A DNA stretch of 64,000 nt, taken from the NCBI RefSeq assembly GCF_000340565.2, contig NZ_CP007203.1, positions 5,278,706 through 5,342,705 on the forward strand. The letters run 5' to 3'. The DNA is from Nodularia spumigena CCY9414. Its GTDB lineage: Bacteria; Cyanobacteriota; Cyanobacteriia; Cyanobacteriales; Nostocaceae. The position numbers and the translations under genes are program-made. Positions 39,627 through 49,837 of the stretch are shown here, piece by piece (the first letter of the stretch is position 1; each line of letters starts with the position of its first letter). The notes below the pieces were generated by a model. That model was not told where the DNA came from. It ran no database searches and saw only the letters and a list, made by a program, of their open reading frames with translations.

Positions 39627-39682
39627 AGGACTTACCCAAAAAACTTTTCCAACTCTCATGACTTGACTTGTGCGTAAGTCCT
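39627..39682 (+). repeat. Short deletion copy of the AGGACTTACGCA MITE
   Basis: A 56-bp unit runs from AGGACTTACCCA to TGCGTAAGTCCT, with the same ends as 37805-37946 except for one mismatch. Nearly all of the interior is deleted. Confidence 0.7.
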
Positions 39683-39899
39683 GATAAAAAAAGAGAAAGT
39701 CAAGTCTAAACTTTCTCGTTGCACCGCTAGTTTTATCTAATGAAGCAAGAAGACTCCTAATACTACTCGGTTAAGCAAATTCGTGAGCCGAAAACCCTTT
39801 TAGAGAAGTTGCATGGAACATCTCTACACTTTTTAACCGAAAAGTATTGAAAAGACTCCCGCTAACCTGGCGGTGTGGCGGGAGAGGATGTGAAGGCAA

Positions 39900-40964
39900 T
39901 TAAACGGAAGTTACTAATGCAGGCATAGACCAGCGATTAACTACTTTGCCGAGAACAGACATTTCTTGTACTAAGCGATCAAATTTCTCAGGGGTGAGGG
40001 ATTGAGGGCCGTCAGATAAAGCTCTGGCTGGATTGGGGTGAACTTCAATCATTAAGGCATCTGTTCCAGCTGCGATCGCCGCTAAAGCCATTGCTGGAAC
40101 ATAATCAGAATTACCAGTACCATGACTAGGGTCAATCATAATTGGTAAATGGGTGAGCGATCGCAATACTGGAAGTACCGATAAATCTAAAGTATTACGA
40201 GCATATTTAGCATCAAAGGTTCTAATTCCTCGCTCACAAAGAATCACATTAGAATTTCCCGATGCCAAAATATATTCTGCCGCCATCAACCACTCATCAA
40301 TTGTGGCAGACATCCCCCGCTTGAGTAACACTGGTTTATCTTGAGCGCCGACTTTTTTCAGCAACGAGAAATTGTGCATATTTCGCGCTCCGATCTGGAT
40401 GATATCAGCTACATTAGACACGGCGGGTAAATCGGCTGCATCCATTAACTCTGTAATAATGCCCAAGCCTGTAGCGTCACGGGCTGCGGCTAACAAATCT
40501 AATGCACTTTCACCATACCCCTGAAAGGCATAAGGTGAAGTCCGGGGTTTGTAGGCTCCTCCACGCAAGAATTTGGCTCCTGCTGTCTTCACACGCCTTG
40601 CCGTTTCTACAATCATGGCTTCATTCTCCACCGAACATGGCCCCGCTACCACCACGATGGGATGATGCTCTCCGAAAGCAACACAACCGTTAGGGGTGGA
40701 GACAATCACCTCGCTGGCTTCTCCATGCCGAAATTCCCGGCTAACCCGCTTAAAAGGTCGCTGCACTCGTAATACTTGTTCAATCCAAGGGTTTAATTCC
40801 TGGACTTGCAATGTATCGATGATCGATGTATCACCAATAATTCCTAAAATAGTTTTCTGCTTGCCGATGCTTGTTTCTACTGTGACTCCCCAACCTTGTT
40901 TTAACTCTTGACAAATTTGTGTGATTTCGCTACCAGGTGTACCATTTTTGAGTACTACAATCAT
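39900..40964 (-). CDS. aroF: DAHP synthase (class I, Bacillus-type with N-terminal regulatory domain)
   Basis: The 354-residue enzyme makes 3-deoxy-D-arabino-heptulosonate 7-phosphate, the first shikimate-pathway step. An N-terminal ferredoxin-like regulatory domain (residues 1-70, MIVVLKNGTPGSEITQI) precedes the barrel with VAGPCSVENEAM, RGGAYKPRTSPYAFQG and DPSHGTGNSDYV. It is the last gene of the minus-strand scytonemin/trp supercluster and corresponds to the gene called aroG in described scytonemin loci. It probably serves as a dedicated entry enzyme for aromatic precursors. Confidence 0.95.
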   Translation of the reverse strand: MIVVLKNGTPGSEITQICQELKQGWGVTVETSIGKQKTILGIIGDTSIIDTLQVQELNPWIEQVLRVQRPFKRVSREFRHGEASEVIVSTPNGCVAFGEHHPIVVVAGPCSVENEAMIVETARRVKTAGAKFLRGGAYKPRTSPYAFQGYGESALDLLAAARDATGLGIITELMDAADLPAVSNVADIIQIGARNMHNFSLLKKVGAQDKPVLLKRGMSATIDEWLMAAEYILASGNSNVILCERGIRTFDAKYARNTLDLSVLPVLRSLTHLPIMIDPSHGTGNSDYVPAMALAAIAAGTDALMIEVHPNPARALSDGPQSLTPEKFDRLVQEMSVLGKVVNRWSMPALVTSV

Positions 40965-41097
40965 TTTGATTTCCTATAGTTAAATTGACAAAAGCGCGGA
41001 AGATGGAATAACGAACTGCATTCGCGTAGCGTCTCCCCTTGTGACAAGGAATAAAAGGAATAAGGATTTGAAAGAGTTTTTGCATCTTACCCACTCC

Positions 41098-41246
41098 CCA
41101 GAAGAAGCAGGGGCGCACCGGAGCACCGGAGCAAGGGGGAGTGAGAAATTACTTTAAAACTTCCGGTTACTTAACAGCCGTTCCTCTTCTCCCCTGCCCC
41201 CTGCCCCCTGCCCCCGTTCCTCTTCTCCCCACTCCCCACTCCCCAA
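41098..41246 (+). repeat. Composite inverted G-rich/C-rich repeat, copy 2
   Basis: It shares the core GAGAAATTACTTTAAAACTTCCGG and the C-rich arm with 33095-33255, between trpD and the DAHP synthase gene. Confidence 0.75.
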
Positions 41247-41253
41247 ACAGTTT

Positions 41254-42351
41254 TTATTGCAAAAATTCGGCAAGTTGTTTTAGTTTTGTCCATGCTGCGC
41301 CGCTTTGCAGAATTTCTTGAGCCAGTACAAGGCTTTTAAAGCAACCTGTTAAAATATCGGTTTCTCTATCAACGGCTTGACCAACTTGGAGTGCTAAGGC
41401 TGTATTCAAAGCCACTACATCTTGTTGGGGTTTAGTGCCTTTACCTTGAAGAACTGCTTGCAAAATTTCGGCATTTTCTTGGACATTTCCACCTCTTAAG
41501 GCGGCGGTGGGTGCAAAACCCAAACCCAGTTCTTGAGGATTGAGTATGAGATGACGTACTTTTTGGTCTTGGAGTACGGCTAAGTCTGTTAAATCTGCTA
41601 ATCCAGCTTCATCTAATCTTTCTCGCCCGTGAAGTGCGATCGCTTGCCGACATCCCAATTGTGATAAACTTTGTGCGATCGCTTCTAATAAATGTGGGTC
41701 GTTAACACCAATAATTTGCCCCGTTGGTCTCATGGGATTAACTAAGGGTCCCAGCAGGTTAAAAATACTCCGCACTTTCAAAGTTTTGCGTAAAGAAGCA
41801 ACGGCTTTGAGTGCTGGATGCCAACCAGGGGCAAACAAAAAGGTGATGCCAACTTCACCCACAGCCGCCTGTACTTTCTCGGAACTCGCGTTGAGATTTA
41901 TACCCAAAGCTTCCAAGACATCAGCAGAACCAGTTTTACTAGATGCGGAACGATTACCATGTTTAGCAACTTTTACCCCGGCGGCGGCGGCTACAAAAGC
42001 CACAGCAGTGGAGATATTAAAAGTTGAAGCTCCATCTCCCCCAGTTCCACAGGTGTCAATGAGGGGAGTGGGGAGTAGGGAGTGGGGAGTGGGGGAAGAA
42101 GATTGAGATTGTAAGACGCTAGCCATACCAACTAGCTCATCTGCGGTGATACCTTTGGCTTGAATGGCTGCTAAAATTGCTCCCGATAGTACAGGAGGAA
42201 TAGCATCAATCAGCCAACCTTGCATTAAATAAGCCGCTTGGGTAACAGTTAAGGATTGTCTATCAAGTAACTGTTGCAATAATGCAGGCCAATTGTAGGA
42301 GTCAGGAGTGGGGATGCTTTGTCCCGGTTGAGTTTGAGTTATGGTTGTCAT
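41254..42351 (-). CDS. trpD: Anthranilate phosphoribosyltransferase
   Basis: The 365-residue TrpD joins anthranilate to PRPP. It shows the family motifs [37 protein letters not shown] and [15 protein letters not shown] 42351 ([10 protein letters not shown]) is preferred; the upstream extension lies in repeat-like sequence. Just before the DTCGTGGDG motif the protein has a Ser/Pro/Leu-rich insert ([12 protein letters not shown]), encoded by a tandem GGGGAGT-type repeat that keeps frame. It lies 73 bp after trpB in the scytonemin supercluster. Confidence 0.95.
   Translation of the reverse strand: MTTITQTQPGQSIPTPDSYNWPALLQQLLDRQSLTVTQAAYLMQGWLIDAIPPVLSGAILAAIQAKGITADELVGMASVLQSQSSSPTPHSLLPTPLIDTCGTGGDGASTFNISTAVAFVAAAAGVKVAKHGNRSASSKTGSADVLEALGINLNASSEKVQAAVGEVGITFLFAPGWHPALKAVASLRKTLKVRSIFNLLGPLVNPMRPTGQIIGVNDPHLLEAIAQSLSQLGCRQAIALHGRERLDEAGLADLTDLAVLQDQKVRHLILNPQELGLGFAPTAALRGGNVQENAEILQAVLQGKGTKPQQDVVALNTALALQVGQAVDRETDILTGCFKSLVLAQEILQSGAAWTKLKQLAEFLQ
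42062..42103 (+). repeat. GGGGAGTGGGGAGTA repeat inside trpD
   Basis: The tandem GGGGAGT/GGGAGTA units (about 42 bp) are the same kind found between genes elsewhere, here within the trpD reading frame. Confidence 0.85.
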
Positions 42352-42424
42352 TTCGATTTGCGGGAACAGGGAACGATTAACAGACGGGCAAGATGCCCAT
42401 CCCACAAGAAAATTTGGCAGATTT

Positions 42425-43651
42425 TTAACTCAGGAATTTGGCGACGGTTTGCACATCTTTGTCACCTCTACCAGAGCAATTAATTATCAGGCGGGGACTA
42501 CCATCGAGTTGAGGACAGAGGGTTTCTAAATAGGCGATCGCATGAGACGTTTCCAAAGCTGGTATAATCCCTTCTAATTGAGAAAGTCTTTGAAAAGCAT
42601 CTAAAGCTTGTTGGTCTGTAACGCTGTAATATTCAGCCCGACCCAGATCCTTTAAATAACTATGTTCAGGACCAACACCGGGATAATCTAGTCCTGCACT
42701 AATAGAATGTGCTTCCACGACTTGACCATCATTATCTTGGAGTAAATAACTCATCGCCCCGTGCAGAACTCCCACTTTTCCTCGTGTTAAAGTTGCTGCG
42801 TGCTTATCAGTATTTACACCCTCACCGGCTGCTTCAACTCCAATCAGACGTACACTCGGTTCATCCACAAATTCATCAAATAATCCCATTGCATTAGAAC
42901 CGCCACCCACACAAGCCAGGAGAATATCCGGTAATCCTCCCCATTTTTCCTGACACTGACGGCGAGTTTCTTTACCAATGACCGCGTGGAAATCACGCAC
43001 CATCATCGGGTAAGGATGAGGACCCGCAACCGAACCGAGAATGTAATGGGTGGTTTCCACATTTGTCACCCAATCCCGAATAGCTTCTGATGTGGCATCT
43101 TTGAGGGTTCCAGTTCCTGCTGCTACAGGACGCACTTCTGCACCCATGAGCTTCATCCGAAACACGTTCAGGGCTTGGCGTTCCATGTCGTGGATGCCCA
43201 TGTAAATCACACACTCTAAACCAAATCGCGCACACACCGTAGCTGTGGCTACTCCATGTTGACCTGCGCCTGTTTCGGCTATGATGCGCTGTTTTCCCAT
43301 GCGTTTGGCTAGCAACCCCTGAGCTAAGGCGTTATTAATTTTGTGTGCGCCTGTATGATTTAAATCCTCTCGCTTTAAGTAAATTTGCACCCCTGTGCCA
43401 TCGGGTCTAGCGTAGTGTGTGGTCAGGCGTTCGGCAAAATATAAGGGGCTGGGTCTTCCGACATAATCGCGGAGTAAGTTTTGCAGTTCTGCTTGGAAGC
43501 CTATATCATGGCGATATTGGTGAAATGCTGTTTCTAATTCACTCAATGCCGGCATTAGGGTTTCGGGAACGTATTTACCGCCGAATTTGCCAAATCTGCC
43601 TAAAGCATCAGGTCTTACTGTTGCAGTTTTGATTTTTTGTATGTTTACCAT
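42425..43651 (-). CDS. trpB: Tryptophan synthase beta chain
   Basis: This 408-residue PLP enzyme condenses indole and serine. The PLP Lys is in [16 protein letters not shown]; the phosphate loop [10 protein letters not shown] and the C-terminal [10 protein letters not shown] are clear. ATG 43651 ([15 protein letters not shown]) is chosen; the longer frame starts in a repeat. It is part of the scytonemin supercluster, so it is likely a pathway-dedicated paralogue in addition to a housekeeping trpB elsewhere (inference). Confidence 0.97.
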   Translation of the reverse strand: MVNIQKIKTATVRPDALGRFGKFGGKYVPETLMPALSELETAFHQYRHDIGFQAELQNLLRDYVGRPSPLYFAERLTTHYARPDGTGVQIYLKREDLNHTGAHKINNALAQGLLAKRMGKQRIIAETGAGQHGVATATVCARFGLECVIYMGIHDMERQALNVFRMKLMGAEVRPVAAGTGTLKDATSEAIRDWVTNVETTHYILGSVAGPHPYPMMVRDFHAVIGKETRRQCQEKWGGLPDILLACVGGGSNAMGLFDEFVDEPSVRLIGVEAAGEGVNTDKHAATLTRGKVGVLHGAMSYLLQDNDGQVVEAHSISAGLDYPGVGPEHSYLKDLGRAEYYSVTDQQALDAFQRLSQLEGIIPALETSHAIAYLETLCPQLDGSPRLIINCSGRGDKDVQTVAKFLS

Positions 43652-43742
43652 TGGTGACAAGTCTTTTAATTGATTATTGAACCGCAGAGGCGCAGAGGAC
43701 ACAGAGAGAAGAGAAGATAAAATCTACCTTTCTTTTTCTTTC

Positions 43743-43867
43743 TACCTTTGCGCCTACCCTTCGGGAACGGCTTCCCTTCGGGACGCTGCGCGAACGCCGA
43801 ATGCGCCTTTGCGTGTTAGCGTAGCGGGGCGTAGCCCAACAAATTCATATTCTGAATTAGCAACGCC
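43743..43867 (+). repeat. Partial copy of the GGCGTTGCTGA MITE between trpB and trpA
   Basis: It is nearly identical to 27564-27689 over about 125 bp (CTACCTTTGCGCCTACCC...TTCATATTCTGAATTAGCAACGCC). Only the right end is intact; the left side runs into a GCAGAGGCGCAGAGG repeat. Confidence 0.85.
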
Positions 43868-43874
43868 ATAATTT

Positions 43875-44699
43875 TTAAGCAGAAGCAACTGTTTGCAGAG
43901 ATATGGGGCTAATTGCGGCTTTGAGTTCACGACAAAGTTTTTCTACGGCTTGCAGTCCTTGGGTGGGGCTACCTTCTGCTAACTTTTTGACAAAGGCACT
44001 ACCGACAATTACGGCATCTGCTCCCCATTCTCTGATTTGTTGTGCTTGTTCTGGTGTGGAAATACCAAAGCCTACGCCTATGGGTTTATCGGTGATGTTT
44101 CGCATATCTGTGAGTAAATGCTGTACGCGGCTTTGCATTTGAGAGCGCATTCCCGTAACTCCAGTTACACTAACAAGGTAGATGAAACCCTGAGATTGAC
44201 GTGCGATCGCCTTTATCCTATCCTGAGAACTTGTAGGAGCTACTAGCAGAATTACCTCAACCCCAAAAGCCGCCGCAGCTTGGATTAATTTCCCCGCTTC
44301 TTCCAAAGGTAAATCTGGTACTACCAAACCTCGCACCCCAGCAGCTACAATTTCCGCTAAAAACGCCTGAATACCCCGGTGCAAAATCGGATTGTAATAA
44401 GTAAATAAAATTAACGGTGCTTTCAGCTTAGGACTGACATCGCGCAACATTTCCAGCACTTGCTCTAATTTAATTCCTGTTTGCAAAGCACGAGTTGCGG
44501 CGGCTTGAATCACAGGGCCATCTGCTAAAGGGTCAGAGTAGGGAACACCCAACTCAATGAAATCAGCACCATTACGATCTAAAATACGTAAAGCCTCAGC
44601 AGTGGTTGTTAAATCAGGATCGCCGGCTGTGATAAAGGGAATCAAAGCACATTGTTGGCGATCGCGTAAAGATTGAAAACAATGAGAAATAGTAACCAT
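43875..44699 (-). CDS. trpA: Tryptophan synthase alpha chain
   Basis: The 274-residue barrel cleaves indole-3-glycerol phosphate. Catalytic Glu lies in [20 protein letters not shown] (E, and D in the second part), with IPFITAGDP and GFGISTPEQ also present. It lies between trpC and trpB in the supercluster. A MITE relic lies 7 bp past its stop codon. Confidence 0.97.
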   Translation of the reverse strand: MVTISHCFQSLRDRQQCALIPFITAGDPDLTTTAEALRILDRNGADFIELGVPYSDPLADGPVIQAAATRALQTGIKLEQVLEMLRDVSPKLKAPLILFTYYNPILHRGIQAFLAEIVAAGVRGLVVPDLPLEEAGKLIQAAAAFGVEVILLVAPTSSQDRIKAIARQSQGFIYLVSVTGVTGMRSQMQSRVQHLLTDMRNITDKPIGVGFGISTPEQAQQIREWGADAVIVGSAFVKKLAEGSPTQGLQAVEKLCRELKAAISPISLQTVASA

Positions 44700-44753
44700 T
44701 TGTAATCATTCACCTCAAAATGGGTAATTAGTTATTGTCTATTAGTGGTTAGA

Positions 44754-45581
44754 TCATGCAAAACTCAAGATACGACGCACAGCTTCTTCTACATTGGTTT
44801 GTTTAACTAAAGATTCCCCCACTAAAACTGCACGCGCCCCAACTTCAGCCACAAAAGATAAATCAGCAGGTGCATACAATCCCGATTCACTGACGACAGT
44901 TATATTCAAGCTTTGTAATTGTTGCTGGCGTTTTCTTAAAAGTTGGTGAGTTGTTTGTAAATCGACCGTAAAATCCTCCAAATTACGATTGTTAATTCCT
45001 AGCAAACGCAAGTTTTCTAGCTTTAGCACCCGATCCAATTCCGTCAAAGAATGAACTTCGACTAATGTATTCATCCCCAAATCGTGAATCAGTGACAAAA
45101 AGTTTTGGAGTTCAGTATCTGAGAGGATAGCCGCAATTAATAACACAGCATCTGCACCTGCTGTCCGTGCTAAGTAAATTTGGTAGGGGTCAATGATGAA
45201 CTCCTTGCACAGCAAAGGTAAGGCTACAGCAGCCCGCACAGCCCGGAGATTGTCAAAACTGCCTTGAAAGAACTTTTTATCAGTAAGGATGGATAGACAG
45301 GCTGCACCGCCTCGCTCATAGGCTTGTGCGATCGCCACCGGGTCAAAATCAGCCCGAATTATCCCCCGACTAGGTGAAGCCTTTTTAACCTCAGCAATTA
45401 AACACGGTTGACAGGGACTTTCTTGTAAAGCACGCAAGAAATCTCGCACAGTCGGCGCAGTATTTAACCCTTCTTGCAAAGCAGTTAAAGGTAATTGTTG
45501 CTGCATTTGTGCAACATCTAGCCTTTTATGCAAAACAATTTCTTCAAGAATGTTACTACTAGTGACAACTGAAATATTCAT
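44754..45581 (-). CDS. trpC: Indole-3-glycerol phosphate synthase
   Basis: The 275-residue barrel has the catalytic [17 protein letters not shown] and [24 protein letters not shown] and VSESGL motifs. It makes indole-3-glycerol phosphate from CdRP. It follows trpE after an 85-bp gap occupied by heptamer repeats. In scytonemin loci this copy is known to be co-regulated with the scy genes under UV-A. Confidence 0.97.
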   Translation of the reverse strand: MNISVVTSSNILEEIVLHKRLDVAQMQQQLPLTALQEGLNTAPTVRDFLRALQESPCQPCLIAEVKKASPSRGIIRADFDPVAIAQAYERGGAACLSILTDKKFFQGSFDNLRAVRAAVALPLLCKEFIIDPYQIYLARTAGADAVLLIAAILSDTELQNFLSLIHDLGMNTLVEVHSLTELDRVLKLENLRLLGINNRNLEDFTVDLQTTHQLLRKRQQQLQSLNITVVSESGLYAPADLSFVAEVGARAVLVGESLVKQTNVEEAVRRILSFA

Positions 45582-45608
45582 AACTTCCTAAATCGGGAGA
45601 TAACTAAC

Positions 45609-45682
45609 AACCAATGACCAATGACCAATGACTAATGACTAATGACCAATGACCAATGACTAATGACTAATGACTAATGACT
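45609..45682 (+). repeat. CCAATGA/CTAATGA heptamer array at trpE 3' end
   Basis: About ten 7-bp units lie between trpC and trpE. The array overlaps the last codons of trpE and provides its stop. Confidence 0.9.
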
Positions 45683-47865
45683 ATGGTCTTTTCAGTGAAA
45701 GCAAGCATGACGTTTTTAATAATTGCCAAACCCACCTCGCCCGAAAGAGTCATGATTGATTCTGGATGAAACTGAACCGCAGCAATAGGAAGAGTTCGAT
45801 GCTCAATACCCATAATAATATTGTCATCAGAAATCGCCGTTACCTTCAGTTCTTCTGGTAAATGTTCCTGTAAAGCAAACAAAGAATGATATCTACCCAC
45901 AGCAAAAGATTTCGGTAAATCTTTGAATTTCACAGAACTTGTATCAGTCACAAAAATTCGCGAAGATTTACCATGTTGGGGATAGTTGAGAACTCCTAAT
46001 TTACCGCCAAAAGCTTCCACAATACCTTGAAGTCCCAAACAAACTCCGAAAATCGGGATTTGGCGCTCAATACAGGCGGCGACAGTCTCGGAAACTCGAA
46101 AATCATTTGGTCTACCAGGCCCAGGAGACAAAACAACTAAATCAGGGCGTTCTGTATCCAATAGCGATTCTGCAAAGCCGTGACGTAATGTAGTCACACT
46201 AGCACCAGTTTGGCGAATATAATTAGCTAATGTGTGAACAAATGAATCTTCATGGTCAATTAATAGAATGCGTTTCCCAGCTTCAACATTAGGAATACAT
46301 TTACTCAAATTTATGTAACTGCATTCCTCGGCTTTTTCATCAGTTTGTCTAGCCCGTCGAATCGTTTCAAATAAAGCCGCAGCTTTAGTAATTGTTTCTT
46401 GTTCTTCTGCTTGTGGAATTGAATCATAAAGAACAGTAGCACCAACACGCACTTCTGCAATCGAATCTTGTAATCGAATTGTCCGCAGAATTAACCCAGT
46501 ATTTAAATTTCCATTGAAATTCAAGTAACCAACTGCGCCACCATACCAACGTCGAGCGCTACGTTCATGCTGTTCAATAAATTGAATTGCGGCTCTTTTG
46601 GGTGCGCCTGTAACTGTAACCGCCCAGGTGTGAGTTAAAAAGGCATCCAAAGCATCAAATTCAGGTCTGAGTATGCCTTCAACATGATCTACAGTGTGAA
46701 TCAAATGGCTATATAATTCAATTTGACGACGACCAATAACTTGTACAGATCCAGGTTCACAAATTCGAGATTTATCATTACGATCTACATCTGTACACAT
46801 TGTCAACTCAGCTTCATCTTTGTGAGAGTTGAGTAACTGACGAATTTGATCAGCATCATCAAGGGCATCTTGTCCACGGGTAATAGTACCACTAATCGGA
46901 CAAGTTTCTATGCGTCTACCTTCAACCCGCACAAACATCTCTGGAGATGCACCAATTATGTATTCTCCACCTAAATTAAAAATGAATCCATAAGGACTAG
47001 GATTAATTTGTTTTAAAGTGTTGAAAAGTTTACTGGGAGGCGCTTCACAGGATTCAAAAAAGTTTTGACCGGGAACCACTTCAAATAAGTCGCCCCGGCG
47101 GAAATAATCGAGCGCTAATTCAACTTGTTTCGCATATTCGCCCTGATGATGATCAGAAATTTGAGTTGGGGTCAGGCGTTTACCTCGATAATCAATAGAT
47201 TCACCGTTACGAGGTAGATTATTAGTGATCCCGTGGGCTGTGTCAAACTCATATTGCAGTCGAAATGCCTGTTGGAGATAATAATCAACAACTATCAATT
47301 CATCAGGAAGATAAAGTAATAAATCTCGCTGATTTGTGGGACGTTCTAGGGTTTGGGGAACTGGCTCAAATTGGAAAACCAAGTCATAACCAAATGCTCC
47401 ATACAATCCTAAATGCTCATCTTCTTGACTAGAGAAAGTATGGAGAATTTCCCGGACAACTGTAAATGCTGAAGGTTGTTTACTACGCTCTTCTTCAACA
47501 AACAATTGGTTGGAGGATTGAATAAATCCAGAGATATATTTATTTGTTTGTTTGATGTTTTGAAGTTCTTTTGATTGACAAAGGCGTTCTAAAAGAAATG
47601 GTAAAAGTATTTGTCCTCGTTCATTCAATGCTGTCAGGGTAAAAGCGTTTTCTCTTGTTGTCAATTCTAGTGGTGGATTAACAAATCCGATTGCCCATCT
47701 TTTATATCTTCCTGGATATTCATAGCTGCTAGCCAGCAAGCCTCCACGCTGAGAATTGATGTAGAAGAGAATCTCTTCGAGCGCAGTGTCCATCTTCACT
47801 TCTGTAACGGAGCGAGAGACAAGCACACCACCAAGAGTTGTGTAGGACTGGGAATCAAAATTCAT
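45667..47865 (-). CDS. trpE: Anthranilate synthase, fused TrpE-TrpG
   Basis: The 732-residue fused enzyme converts chorismate plus glutamine to anthranilate. The N-terminal TrpE part has ASPEMFVRVEG, CPISGTITRGQ and DVDRNDKSRICEPGSV. The C-terminal glutaminase (from about residue 530) has LLIDHEDSFVHTLANY, the nucleophile Cys in FGVCLGLQG and His/Glu in QFHPESIM. Fused TrpEG proteins are typical of these cyanobacterial clusters. The final residues (VISH, then TAG) come from a heptamer repeat. A 435-bp gap with strong hairpins separates it from eboF, so the trp block may have its own promoter. Confidence 0.96.
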   Translation of the reverse strand: MNFDSQSYTTLGGVLVSRSVTEVKMDTALEEILFYINSQRGGLLASSYEYPGRYKRWAIGFVNPPLELTTRENAFTLTALNERGQILLPFLLERLCQSKELQNIKQTNKYISGFIQSSNQLFVEEERSKQPSAFTVVREILHTFSSQEDEHLGLYGAFGYDLVFQFEPVPQTLERPTNQRDLLLYLPDELIVVDYYLQQAFRLQYEFDTAHGITNNLPRNGESIDYRGKRLTPTQISDHHQGEYAKQVELALDYFRRGDLFEVVPGQNFFESCEAPPSKLFNTLKQINPSPYGFIFNLGGEYIIGASPEMFVRVEGRRIETCPISGTITRGQDALDDADQIRQLLNSHKDEAELTMCTDVDRNDKSRICEPGSVQVIGRRQIELYSHLIHTVDHVEGILRPEFDALDAFLTHTWAVTVTGAPKRAAIQFIEQHERSARRWYGGAVGYLNFNGNLNTGLILRTIRLQDSIAEVRVGATVLYDSIPQAEEQETITKAAALFETIRRARQTDEKAEECSYINLSKCIPNVEAGKRILLIDHEDSFVHTLANYIRQTGASVTTLRHGFAESLLDTERPDLVVLSPGPGRPNDFRVSETVAACIERQIPIFGVCLGLQGIVEAFGGKLGVLNYPQHGKSSRIFVTDTSSVKFKDLPKSFAVGRYHSLFALQEHLPEELKVTAISDDNIIMGIEHRTLPIAAVQFHPESIMTLSGEVGLAIIKNVMLAFTEKTIVISH

Positions 47866-48135
47866 GGGTAATTTCTTTGGAATGGTTATTAGTCACAAGC
47901 CATTCATGATAATAGGTTAATTGGCAATCAGGAGCAATTATGACAATTTATTTATTGTCTTTATACTTACCTGAATCTAAACAAGGCATTGATTTCGTGT
48001 TCTTCTAATTAACTTTTTTCTAGTTCTTCATTAAGGTTAATGAATATTAAGCATTTGTTGCATGAAGATTTTTTATATAGGACTATCAATTTATTTGTTC
48101 TTATATTATTTAACTGAAGTGATGAGCATCAAATT

Positions 48136-48159
48136 CCCCTCCTCGCAAGCGGGGAGGGG
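48136..48159. terminator. Strong GC-rich hairpin between eboF and trpE
   Basis: CCCCTCCTCGC pairs with GCGGGGAGGGG around a 2-nt loop. A second TTGGGTT/AACCCAA inverted pair (around 48196-48220) lies nearby. The position, downstream of eboF and upstream of trpE on the minus strand, would allow transcription to end or attenuate between the ebo and trp blocks. A T-run is not evident, so this is inference. Confidence 0.45.
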
Positions 48160-48300
48160 TTATAGCAAAAGTCAAAAGATGCGTAGATGCGTAGGTTGGG
48201 TTGAGGAACGAAACCCAACGCCAACAATCCAGATTTTGTTGGGTTGCTTCAAATTCCTCTCCTCGCTTGCACCGGAGGGGTTAGGGGTGGGGTTCTTCAA

Positions 48301-49686
48301 TTAATTGTCGCTATTTTCAGTGAGGTGTCTGAGGATTAATTGGCAAACATCAATGGCTTTTATTGATGAAGAGTCAAGCAAGTCAGTTTGTTGAGTAATC
48401 AATAAAGGTCCTTCATTGGGAGAAGGTGGAATACAACCGTGAGATCCACGTACTAAGTTAGCATCTAAAGGAATCACATCCATCAAGTAGCGAAAACCAA
48501 GTTGTTTCTTTAACAGTTTTCCAGCAATTTTCAACTTAGGAAATTTAATTTGCGGGTCGAGAAACAGTTCTACAGGGTCGTAACCTGGTTTACGATGAAT
48601 ATCTACTGTTCTGGCAAAATCAGGGGCGCGGTGGTCATCTAGCCAGTAATAATAAGTAAACCACGTATCTGGTTGAGCTAGTGCTACCAATTCTCCCGAT
48701 CTAGAATGATTCAGATGTGCATCTGACTTGTTAGTTTCATCTAATACATAAGCAATTCCTGGGGTTTCTTCTAGAAGCGATCGCACTTTGGAAATATAAA
48801 ATGGATCATTAACATAAACATGAGCAATTTGATGATCAACAACTGCAAAGGCTTTACTCGCACCAGCATCTAAAATTTCTCTTCCCAGTTCTTCGCGCAC
48901 ACTCAGCAAACCATTTTCTCGCAGCATCCGATTTAAATGGATGGGTTTTGTGACTGATGTAATCCCATATTCTGACAACACGATAACTTGAACGCCACGA
49001 TTTTCATAGTATTGAATCAAATCGCCACAAACTGCATCAATTTCTTGTAAATCCTCTGCTATTTTGTTGACATCAGCACCATATTTTTGTAAGCAGTAGT
49101 CAAGATGTGGGAGATAAACCAGTGTCAGCGTGGGGTTACAGTCTTTTTCCATCCACTTGGCTGATTCTGCAATCCATTGGGTAGCCCGAATTGATGTGTT
49201 AGGTCCCCAGAAGTTGAAAAGAGGAAACTGACCTAAGTGTTTTTGCACTGATAAACGCAATTCTCCCGGTTGCGTATATATATCCGGGATTTTTCTCCCA
49301 TCGGCTGGATACATCGGTCGGGGAGTGATGGCATAATCTACTGAGGAGTACATATTATACCACCAAAATAAGTTGGCGCAGGTAAAGCTAGGATCTATTT
49401 CTTTGGCTATTTCCCAAATTTTGGGCCCTTGTATGAGTTTGTTGGATTGTCTCCAAAATTTAACTTCACACTCGTCTCGGAAGTACCAACCATTACCAAC
49501 TATTCCATGATCTTTAGGTAGTTTTCCTGTGAGGTAGGTGGCTTGTGCTGTACAGGTAACTGCGGGTAATACGGGGTCTATGGGTGTTATTTTTCCTTGT
49601 TTTGACCAATGGGAAAGGAAGGGGGTATGCTCACCTATTAGGTTGGGTGTTAATCCTACTATGTTCAGAATTACAGTTTTTTTCAT
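48301..49686 (-). CDS. eboF: EboF, alkaline-phosphatase-superfamily protein
   Basis: The 461-residue protein belongs to the type I phosphodiesterase/nucleotide pyrophosphatase group. The nucleophile Thr is in PAVTCTAQATYLTGKLPKDHG, with metal ligands further on in LPHLDYCLQKYG and VLSEYGITSV. In Nostoc the ebo genes are required for scytonemin monomer to reach the periplasm; the reaction of EboF is unknown. It is the last gene of the ebo block here. A repeat with GGCGGGCATCTTTGCCC lies upstream of it. Confidence 0.88.
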   Translation of the reverse strand: MKKTVILNIVGLTPNLIGEHTPFLSHWSKQGKITPIDPVLPAVTCTAQATYLTGKLPKDHGIVGNGWYFRDECEVKFWRQSNKLIQGPKIWEIAKEIDPSFTCANLFWWYNMYSSVDYAITPRPMYPADGRKIPDIYTQPGELRLSVQKHLGQFPLFNFWGPNTSIRATQWIAESAKWMEKDCNPTLTLVYLPHLDYCLQKYGADVNKIAEDLQEIDAVCGDLIQYYENRGVQVIVLSEYGITSVTKPIHLNRMLRENGLLSVREELGREILDAGASKAFAVVDHQIAHVYVNDPFYISKVRSLLEETPGIAYVLDETNKSDAHLNHSRSGELVALAQPDTWFTYYYWLDDHRAPDFARTVDIHRKPGYDPVELFLDPQIKFPKLKIAGKLLKKQLGFRYLMDVIPLDANLVRGSHGCIPPSPNEGPLLITQQTDLLDSSSIKAIDVCQLILRHLTENSDN

Positions 49687-49837
49687 AAGATTTTACGTTC
49701 GCGGAGCGTGCGCGTAGCGCATACCGCCAAGTCGCCAAGAGAGCAGAAATACAGGAGTTTACCAGTAAATGAAGTACACATCTTAATAATAGATATCTTG
49801 TGGGGGAGGGCAAAGATGCCCGCCCTGTAATTACAAA

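Noticed and set aside
48062-48304. Plus-strand 80-codon ORF
   Set aside because: It spans repeat hairpins in the eboF-trpE gap and has low-complexity, repeat-derived residues.
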